DNA from: CADCWK01 sp964244115
GTDB lineage: Bacteria; Chloroflexota; Chloroflexia; Thermomicrobiales; UBA6265
NCBI GenBank assembly: GCA_964244115.1
Contig: CAXTHM010000006.1
Coordinates: 14,707 to 78,706 of the forward strand
Direction of reading: 5' to 3'
Length of the DNA stretch: 64,000 bases
Under the pieces are notes generated by a model. The model did no database searches. It worked only from the letters and a program-made list of their open reading frames with translations, and had not been told where the DNA came from. Below are positions 58,583 through 64,000 of this stretch, piece by piece. Within the stretch, counting starts at the first letter, position 1; every line of letters starts with the position of its first letter. A program made the translations under genes and the position numbers.

Positions 58583-61018
58583 TCATGGTTGGGGTACCTT
58601 GGTATCTACCTTGGCTTCACCTATCGCCGTGAGAATGTAGACACGCTTGCCGCCTCCCCGGTCTTTTCCGACAGAGATGCCAAGGTTGCGGAGCTGTCCA
58701 ATGGCCCGGTCGATTGCCGCGCTCGCACCCTTAGGGGTTTTTGGCCAGTTATCCGGGGTGAGATGCCCCATAGAAGACTTGCCGCGAAACCGGCTGGTAA
58801 GTAGTTCCAGCAAAGAGGCAGCCGAGCCGGAATACTGTGCCTCTTTCTGATCCTCTTTAAACCACTCCAGCAGTTCGTTTGCGAATGGGGAAGACTCCAT
58901 AGAGAGCTGTTGGGCGTTCCCCCGGTTCTCCTGGTAGAGCCCGAGCATGTCATCCGGCTTCCAACCGAATGCCGGGGCTGCGGCCATCATCCAAAGGCTA
59001 AAGTCGGCCATCCGGGGAAGGTCATAGGGCGGCTTTTCTTCCAGCTCGGGAAGATTCCGTAGTGCTGAAACAACCCCGTCAAGCAGTACCCCAAGCGCCT
59101 TGGGATGATTGGCTTTGAAAGATGCCTCTACCCGTTTCTCCGTCTTGCGGTCGTCTTCGTTGTCCTGCTTCGTTTGGTTGAAAGCAGGCAGTGTCACCAT
59201 AATCACTCTATCGAGGAAGTCCCCCCGGCTGCCAACATCGGTAATGCTGTTGAAGATCATTGGCCGGGTGCCGTCGAAAATCCGTTCCTCATCGTCTTTG
59301 TACATCTTCCGGGTACCGTAGGCTCCCCCGGTCGAGAGTCGGCAAAAGGCATCTGACATTTCCTGAGAGATATGGCTGTTGTTGTCAAAACTCATAACGT
59401 GCCGATGCTCTGCCTTGACCCGTAGATTTCGTTCGTCGTCTGGAGTCGATTGCAACTGGGCGGACTCGGGATCAATCAATCGAGCAATCGACTTGGTAAC
59501 GGTACTCTTGCCGCTTCCGTGTTCCCCGGTAAAGGTGAGAATGGGGTAAGCGCTATCTGGTCTCATGGCCCCGAGCAACCAAGCAACCGTTAGTTTCTTG
59601 TCTGCTAGGGTTTCCCCCCGGATCATCTCCAAGAGCAGATCAACAGAGCCGCCGCGCTCGGGTACTGGGAGAGGAAGCTGCCCGGCAGGGCGATAGAACA
59701 ACCCCGGAGGTAGGGCCTGAGGGCCGCTCCAGCTCTCCGAATCGACGCGGATGCCCTGCCAGTCATCATCACCAAGGTCAAGCCAAATGGCGCCGTCTTC
59801 CGAGTTGCCGAATCGGGTAAATACGTTCTGTTTGGCACCGTCGATAAAGGCCAAAGAGCTAAGCCCTGCTATCAGGTTATTAAGCTCGTTTTCCTCAGGC
59901 ATGAAACCCGAGCTATCGAGGTAGGCTTTGGTCAGCTTTGCTCGGAACGCTTCCCCGGTAATCGTCAAGGTCTCGCCGCTCTTCAAAACCACGTAGCGTT
60001 GATTGTGCTGGTCTCTAATGAGCGTGGTTTCGAGTCCCTCATAGACTCTGTAGAGCCGTTGTTTGGTCGATACCCCAGCAGCGGTTTTGCCAGTCGCCTC
60101 AGTCGGGTCTAAATCGAGCAGCTCGGCAGCGTGCTTCCAACGGTTTTTGGGCTTGCATCCTTCAGCGTGGCACCCATATTTGGCCCTGCCGTCTGGAAAG
60201 CTGGTAATCCACCAATCGTCATAGTGCTTGGTTTTCGTCGTCGGGCATGGTTGACCAGCTACCCGGAAGACCACGCTTCCTTCCACCGGACCGACACTTT
60301 CCCGGAACGCAAAGCCTTTGGCGTCGAGGGCACTGCGCACCTCTACTTGACTTGCAGTACCCCAGACCTTCCCTTTGGGTGCGGAGCCGTATTCCGCTTG
60401 GAGTGCGTCTAGCTCGGGCTGGGTGTTCCTGATTTCGGACGGGCTGCCGGGAAGCTGATTGCCAGTCACCGTGAAAAAACGGGTCTCGCCATAAACCTCT
60501 AACCCAGATGCAATGGCGGGATTGGGGTTAAGGGTGCCGTCTTTCTTGGTAACGGTTCGCTCTACATCACCAAATGAGAAGGTCTTGACGCCTTCACCGC
60601 TCGGGCTAATCTCCGAGAGGGTGTCGAGGCTTCTAACGATTCGTTCCGAGATGCGGCAAGTGAAGGAACCAGATGCCAGGTCTAGGCAGTGGTCGTGATC
60701 GGTTCCCGCGATACCCTGCCCGGCAACAAAGACGAATCCGATCCCCGGCAGGTCGAATCGCCGTGCGGCTGCCAAAGCCTCTTCATAGCTTCCCCATGTT
60801 GTTGGTGCCCCATGATCGGCATTCTTCCCGGTATGAGGGTTGATTGGTGCCTTTGTCGTATCGCCGTTCGCTTTGACCTGGTACTTCCACCCAACCCATT
60901 GGTGACGGGCTTTCAAAGGATCATAGGCAGGGCTCAGATTAGCGAAACTTGGAGCCATAGAGACAGAGATATCGGCCGGAAGGGTTGACAAAACCGGCGC
61001 AAAAGTGCTAACATTCAT
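58583..61018 (-). CDS. PrimPol-helicase replication protein of the nested element
   Basis: 811 residues. The N-terminal primase-polymerase part shows HQWVGWKYQVKANGDTTKAP and a catalytic GIAGTDHDHCLDL (D-x-D pattern), then SEISPSGEGVKTFSF, as in bifunctional phage and satellite primases. A Cys/His piece (GCHAEGCKPKNRW) follows. The helicase part has Walker A FTGEHGSGKSTVTKS near residue 500 and Walker B HVMSFDNNSHIS, in the D5/phage P4-alpha style. It would start replication at the neighbouring iterons after excision. Confidence 0.87.
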   Translation of the reverse strand: MNVSTFAPVLSTLPADISVSMAPSFANLSPAYDPLKARHQWVGWKYQVKANGDTTKAPINPHTGKNADHGAPTTWGSYEEALAAARRFDLPGIGFVFVAGQGIAGTDHDHCLDLASGSFTCRISERIVRSLDTLSEISPSGEGVKTFSFGDVERTVTKKDGTLNPNPAIASGLEVYGETRFFTVTGNQLPGSPSEIRNTQPELDALQAEYGSAPKGKVWGTASQVEVRSALDAKGFAFRESVGPVEGSVVFRVAGQPCPTTKTKHYDDWWITSFPDGRAKYGCHAEGCKPKNRWKHAAELLDLDPTEATGKTAAGVSTKQRLYRVYEGLETTLIRDQHNQRYVVLKSGETLTITGEAFRAKLTKAYLDSSGFMPEENELNNLIAGLSSLAFIDGAKQNVFTRFGNSEDGAIWLDLGDDDWQGIRVDSESWSGPQALPPGLFYRPAGQLPLPVPERGGSVDLLLEMIRGETLADKKLTVAWLLGAMRPDSAYPILTFTGEHGSGKSTVTKSIARLIDPESAQLQSTPDDERNLRVKAEHRHVMSFDNNSHISQEMSDAFCRLSTGGAYGTRKMYKDDEERIFDGTRPMIFNSITDVGSRGDFLDRVIMVTLPAFNQTKQDNEDDRKTEKRVEASFKANHPKALGVLLDGVVSALRNLPELEEKPPYDLPRMADFSLWMMAAAPAFGWKPDDMLGLYQENRGNAQQLSMESSPFANELLEWFKEDQKEAQYSGSAASLLELLTSRFRGKSSMGHLTPDNWPKTPKGASAAIDRAIGQLRNLGISVGKDRGGGKRVYILTAIGEAKVDTKVPQP

Positions 61019-61045
61019 TTGTAAGCCTTATCAATAATGGTCCTG

Positions 61046-61084
61046 GAGCCCGCTGGTCTACTCCCTGGCGGGCTCTTTGGTTTT
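61046..61084 (+). terminator. Intrinsic-terminator-like hairpin in the leader of the PrimPol gene
   Basis: GAGCCCGC (61046-61053) and GCGGGCTC (61068-61075) form a perfect 8-bp stem, followed by TTTGGTTTT on the plus strand. It lies 28 bases upstream of the minus-strand PrimPol start, so it would end plus-strand transcripts or act as an attenuator hairpin. Confidence 0.5.
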
Positions 61085-61178
61085 CCCTATCTCCCAGTGA
61101 GAGGGGAAGTGGACCAATGGATAAATGTCTATAGGCAGTGGCCTTTCACTTAGGAAAGCTGGAGACCGTTTTAAGTGC

Positions 61179-61418
61179 TTAGAACTGATGGGCGGGAAGC
61201 GCCTTGAGGAATCGCTCAACCTCCGAGCGGGTAACTCTCGGGCTGCTATAGATGCTCACGCTTTGGAGCTGTCCATCCCGGAAGAGCCGGTAGAGGGTGG
61301 CACGGCTAACCCCAAGTACCCGGCAGGTCTGATCGACCGTCAGGAGGGCAGAGGGCTCCGCTGGAGGCCAGTTGCGGACTTTGGCCGGGGTAAGTGCACT
61401 AAGAGCCATATTGACCAT
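61179..61418 (-). CDS. Excisionase-like/helix-turn-helix protein
   Basis: 79 residues from the ATG at 61418, with AGGAAAGG just upstream (ATG 61409 is possible); longer frames overlap the opposite-strand gene. SALLTVDQTCRVLGVSRATL followed by YRLFRDGQLQSVSIYSSPRV is the excisionase/MerR-like HTH_17 family pattern. It could assist directionality of the serine integrase or regulate the PrimPol gene. Confidence 0.78.
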   Translation of the reverse strand: MVNMALSALTPAKVRNWPPAEPSALLTVDQTCRVLGVSRATLYRLFRDGQLQSVSIYSSPRVTRSEVERFLKALPAHQF

Positions 61419-61478
61419 GCCTTTCCTAATTGGTTCTGATTGTTGCCTAGAATCTGCGAGCGTCTCTGCTCTGGCCTC

Positions 61479-61508
61479 AGTGTATCTGAAGTAATACGCG
61501 GCCGTCAA
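61479..61508 (-). promoter_or_regulatory. Promoter candidate for the excisionase-like gene
   Basis: On the minus strand: -35 TTGACG (61508-61503), 18-base spacer, -10 TACACT (61484-61479). It lies 61 bases before the ATG at 61418. Confidence 0.55.
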
Positions 61509-61677
61509 GTGTAATTTGAAGTCAATATGTCGAAGACGGTTCCGAAAAGCTGATTTATTGATTGATCGCTTGCCTGCCTTCCTCTTTGCTCGCTCTAAGC
61601 GAAAGCAACCGATACAATGGTGTGGCTTGGGAAATCCCGAATGGCTGCCGGTTTTCAACTGGAGGGCGAGCTGGCAA

Positions 61678-62421
61678 ATGGATGGATACTTCCCCGTTAC
61701 CCTTCAAGTGCCATTCTCCGAGGGGGTGGGTACTTACCGCTCCTACCTTAGTGTGGCGTTTGGCCATTACGTGCGAGCAAAACTGATGCTCCATGAGGGC
61801 CTATCCCTCCCGGCTGATACTCCAACAACACATCCCCATATTGATAAAAAGTCCCAAGGCTGGGTACTCATGTTGGACCATACGTTTAATTGGTTCGACG
61901 TTTCCTATATGCTGATAGACTTTAGAAATCACTACGCCGAAAGGTTCAATGAGGCAGCTCCAGGGTCGTGGGAGAGGCACATTCTGGAGGGCTATACCAA
62001 TACCGTTCTGTACCAACTAGTTGGGGGGCTTCATCAACTCGGAGAGATTTGGGAGCGGTTAGGCTCCGATCTAGCAGAACTCGGGATGTCTACAGTGATT
62101 GACCATCACCGATCCCAAAACGCCACGTTCGCTATGTACACCCGCGCTAGACATACGCTAGAGCATATCAAGAATCGCTACCCTGGTCAGTCGGGAGGCG
62201 ATTTATTGACCCGCTCAATTGACCCAACCTCTTTCCGGTGGGGGATGGAGGAAACAAGATCTGGAGTATTTCGATACAGTGACAGTAAAGGCAAGACAAC
62301 TTTACACCTCACCCACAAAAAGCTCATGGGTATTAAGAATGCGCATGTTGCGATGATTCATCAGCTTCAACGTGAGATTGATGAGTTCCCCAAGACGCTG
62401 ATTGGTTCTGACTCGGGCTAG
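61678..62421 (+). CDS. Cargo protein of the nested element with a HEPN-like RHxxxH motif
   Basis: 247 residues from the ATG at 61678, with GGAGG 12 bases upstream; earlier in-frame starts overlap the divergent promoter. It is the only plus-strand gene in the element and sits next to attR. The sequence is mostly helical (VSYMLIDFRNHYAERFNEAA, YQLVGGLHQLGEIWERLGSD). RHTLEH at residues 158-163 fits the R-[N/D/H]-x3-H motif of HEPN ribonucleases, followed by IKNRYPG. Its stop TAG overlaps, as CTAG, the stop of the extended integrase in the circular form. A defence or host-takeover function is inferred. Confidence 0.65.
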   Translation: MDGYFPVTLQVPFSEGVGTYRSYLSVAFGHYVRAKLMLHEGLSLPADTPTTHPHIDKKSQGWVLMLDHTFNWFDVSYMLIDFRNHYAERFNEAAPGSWERHILEGYTNTVLYQLVGGLHQLGEIWERLGSDLAELGMSTVIDHHRSQNATFAMYTRARHTLEHIKNRYPGQSGGDLLTRSIDPTSFRWGMEETRSGVFRYSDSKGKTTLHLTHKKLMGIKNAHVAMIHQLQREIDEFPKTLIGSDSG

Positions 62422-62502
62422 TCCGCAACCAACCTCCCATCCTCATTCCCGGCATCATCGAAGCGGAGCCGAATAACCGGCAAAGTGGCGTTTGGAGTTA
62501 CT

Positions 62503-62513
62503 GACCCGCTCGG
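62503..62513. other. attR core (right junction)
   Basis: GACCCGCTCGG, identical to the attL core. Element sequence (GGAGTTACT) precedes it and endolysin sequence (GCCGTTCTCG) follows. Confidence 0.88.
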
Positions 62514-63195
62514 GCCGTTCTCGCCCTGGGCCTCCGGCCCGTGGACGGCGCCGCCGGGCGACGGGATCGCCCTCGTCCGGCGCCTCGGGGAGGCCGCGAT
62601 CAACCGGGATGGCGTCAGCATCGAGGTCGCCGGGTTCGACGACGACCCCGTCACGGCGATCGCCGCCGAGCGGCTGGCCCGGCTCGTCGCCTTCTGGGCC
62701 GACTGGTGCGGCATCCCGCACGGTGGCTGGCCCGTCAACCCGGAGACGGGCCTGACGTTCGTCTACTGGCACAGCGAGTTCAACGGCGCCAAGAGCTGCC
62801 CCGGCGGCGCCGTGCGGAAGCTGACGGCGCCCCTGATCCGCCGGGTCGGCGACCTGCTGCTGGCCGCGCAGGGAGGCCAGCCGGCCGATGACCCCGATCC
62901 GGTCCCGTCGCCGCCCCGGCCCCCGGTCGGTCTCGACCTACCGGATGGCGTCACGCTGGCCGATCTGACCAGATGGTTCGGCTCCGCGCTATCGCCGGAC
63001 GGCTCCGGGCGCCGCTTCACGTTCGATCCGGTCGGGCCGCTGAGCCGCGCCTGGCTGGATCGCGGTCGCGCCTCCGGTGTCTGGCCGGCCCTGGAGGAGG
63101 TCGCCCGGGATGCCGACAGCGTCACCGTCCGCTTCGCCGACGGCTGGACGCTCCGGGCGCTGCCGAACGGGACCGTGACCGAGGTCGCGGACTGA
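62503..63195 (+). pseudogene. Endolysin (Amidase_2/PGRP-type), C-terminal half
   Basis: The native part starts in the core at 62503; the visible frame begins at a GTG in the element (62485). VYWHSEFNGAKSCPGGAVRK carries the second His and the Cys zinc ligands (residues 178 and 187 of the rejoined 318-residue protein). After the catalytic domain come a Pro-rich linker and a C-terminal domain (LPDGVTLADLTRWFGSALSP) that may bind the cell wall. GC content returns to host level exactly at the junction. Confidence 0.87.
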
Positions 63196-63217
63196 CCGGC
63201 CGATGAGATTCGACTGC

Positions 63218-63246
63218 CGATCGCAGATCGTAGATCGTAGATCGAT
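63218..63246 (+). repeat. Short tandem repeat before the holin gene
   Basis: GATCGCAGATCGTAGATCGTAGATCGATC: a 7-base unit (AGATCGT) repeated three to four times in the gap between endolysin and holin-like genes. Confidence 0.6.
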
Positions 63247-63264
63247 CAGAGGGAGCAAACCCGG

Positions 63265-63606
63265 ATGGATACCGACATCACCCTGACCGGCGTCGTCGTC
63301 GGCTCGCTGCTGCCCAATGTCATCGCGATCGCCGTCCAGCCGACGTGGCGCAGCGAGACCCGGGGGCTGGTCGCCTTCGGCATCTGCGCCGTCGCCGGCC
63401 TCCTGATCGCCCTGCTGCAGGGGGACATCCGCCACGGCCAGGATGTCGCCGCCGGCGTCGTCACGGTCCTGATCACCAGTCAGGTGCTCTACCAGACGCT
63501 CTGGCGCCCGAGCGGGATCGCCCCCGCGATCGAGGAGGGGACGGCGATCGCCGGGGATGCGCGATCGATGGCCGTCGACGATGGCTTCCCGGATCGAACG
63601 CGCTAG
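63265..63606 (+). CDS. Holin-like small membrane protein
   Basis: 113 residues with three hydrophobic segments (TLTGVVVGSLLPNVIAIAVQ, GLVAFGICAVAGLLIALLQG, AAGVVTVLITSQVLYQTLW) and a charged C-terminus. Size, topology and position directly after the amidase fit a holin that releases the endolysin. The ribosome site GAGGGAG is upstream. It ends the phage cluster. Confidence 0.65.
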   Translation: MDTDITLTGVVVGSLLPNVIAIAVQPTWRSETRGLVAFGICAVAGLLIALLQGDIRHGQDVAAGVVTVLITSQVLYQTLWRPSGIAPAIEEGTAIAGDARSMAVDDGFPDRTR

Positions 63607-64000
63607 CTACCCTACAGCGCGCCTCATAGCGGTTGACGGTGGAGCCAGCTCCCCCTCTCCATCCGGTCCGGACGGAGTCGCCCGCAGGTGACGGAGGCGG
63701 ACCGGGATGGGGAGGGGCCGGGGCGTAAGGCTGACCGGTCGCGACCGACGAAGGTCATCAGATCCACCTTACAGCGGGTTTCAGGTGAAGGACCTGAACT
63801 CGACAGGTGATGCGGCTCCCCTCTCTGGGCACCTGGGAGCCGCAGCCGCTTCAGTGGGTAAGCGAGCAGGTGAGCCGGAGAGGGGTCTCGCTCCGCTGGG
63901 GGGAGAGGTCTGCTCCGCCGTCAGGCACATCGACTGATATCCGCTCTAGAGCGAGGGGCGAAAGAGTTGACGGATGGGAGTAGGGTAGGACCATGCCCGC
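63607..64000. other. Right flank of the phage cluster with two repeats
   Basis: About 390 bases. An A2-like copy (CCCCCTCTCCATCCGG ... GGGATGGGGAGGGGCC) lies at 63650-63719, and an inverted full family A core (GCGGCTCCCCTCTCTGGGCA ... GGGAGAGGTCTGCTCCGCC) at 63811-63921. No attachment-site repeat matching the left flank near 43.7 kb was found. No credible gene before the window ends. Confidence 0.55.

Larger units (their letters stand above)
54294..62513. mobile_element. 8.2-kb integrated element (phage-satellite-like) inside the endolysin gene
   Basis: Bounded by an 11-bp direct repeat, GACCCGCTCGG, at 54294-54304 and 62503-62513. Joining the outer flanks at this repeat restores a continuous 318-codon amidase. 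The inside is clearly lower in GC and has different codon use. It carries, from the right, a HEPN-like gene, an excisionase-like gene, a PrimPol-helicase, an iteron array, an operon of small proteins with a TerS-like gene and an XRE repressor, and the serine integrase. No capsid or tail genes are present. Confidence 0.93.

Noticed and set aside
61516..61677. An upstream start for the HEPN-like cargo protein
   Set aside because: The extra 54 residues are Arg/Lys-rich, overlap the divergent promoter region and lack a ribosome site; the ATG at 61678 has GGAGG.
62415..62421. The end of the circular-form integrase as a degradation tag
   Set aside because: GRLVAD only vaguely resembles ssrA-like tags and ends in Asp, so I do not claim proteolytic control.
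1..64000. tRNA or rRNA genes, including a tRNA attachment site for the phage cluster or nested element
   Set aside because: No cloverleaf or rRNA-like segment was recognised; the nested element's target is the endolysin gene.

Overview
This is a high-GC window (host parts look close to 70 percent GC) from a non-Enterobacterial, probably aerobic bacterium. A caa3-type oxidase operon with a subunit-IV tail fused to CtaD, CtaG, F420-type PPOX proteins, a geranylgeranyl-reductase-like flavoprotein, a Helicase_C_3-like protein and a DUF5615/DUF433 habit together suggest a Chloroflexota lineage such as Thermomicrobia. That placement is inference from gene content, not a phylogeny. A 10-N gap at 17735-17744 shows this is a draft or metagenome assembly.

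Layout. 1-3190: end of the cytochrome oxidase operon (ctaD, ctaE, subunit IV, ctaG). 3.3-22 kb: housekeeping and accessory genes (M20 peptidase, HipA-like kinase and its DUF3037 partner, ABC exporter, MMPL transporter, GNAT enzyme, orphan sigma factor with a promoter and palindromic operator, a cystathionine beta-synthase broken at the assembly gap, TerC, ChrA, PIG-L deacetylase). 22-30 kb: an interrupted membrane-protein gene, a YmdB-like phosphodiesterase, three glycosyltransferases, a VapBC pair and an epimerase. 30-43.7 kb: two paralogous DUF433/DUF5615 pairs, a flavin reductase, MarR, ATP-grasp, PPOX, a membrane-anchored molybdopterin oxidoreductase, Uma2, the Helicase_C_3-like protein, DUF4926 and a secreted Pro/Ser/Thr-rich protein. 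Two families of short inverted-repeat elements (A and B) lie between genes throughout.

44.1-63.6 kb is a compact phage morphogenesis cluster: small unknown proteins, large terminase, scaffold-like protein, capsid, portal, adaptor, minor head protein, XRE regulator, a beta-rich tail protein, amidase endolysin and a holin-like protein. It has no tape measure, tail tube, replication genes or integrase of its own. It carries the chromosomal repeat families in its intergenic gaps, so it resembles a long-resident short-tailed prophage remnant or a gene-transfer-agent-like island.

The most striking feature is an 8.2-kb, visibly lower-GC element at 54294-62513 lying inside the endolysin gene. An 11-bp repeat, GACCCGCTCGG, marks both ends. 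Joining the outer flanks at this repeat restores one open 318-codon amidase gene and brings its three zinc ligands back together. The element encodes a large serine recombinase, an XRE repressor, a small-terminase-like protein, small coiled-coil proteins, a PrimPol-helicase, an excisionase-like protein and one opposite-strand gene with a HEPN-like motif. It also has a near-consensus promoter with an operator, and a 12-copy iteron array. This looks like a phage satellite integrated into the lysis gene of a prophage. Its attachment site lies inside its own recombinase gene: the recombinase ends in a 13-residue tail read from endolysin antisense DNA when integrated, but in a different 27-residue tail when circular. 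Integration would therefore change the integrase C-terminus and break the phage lysin in one step.
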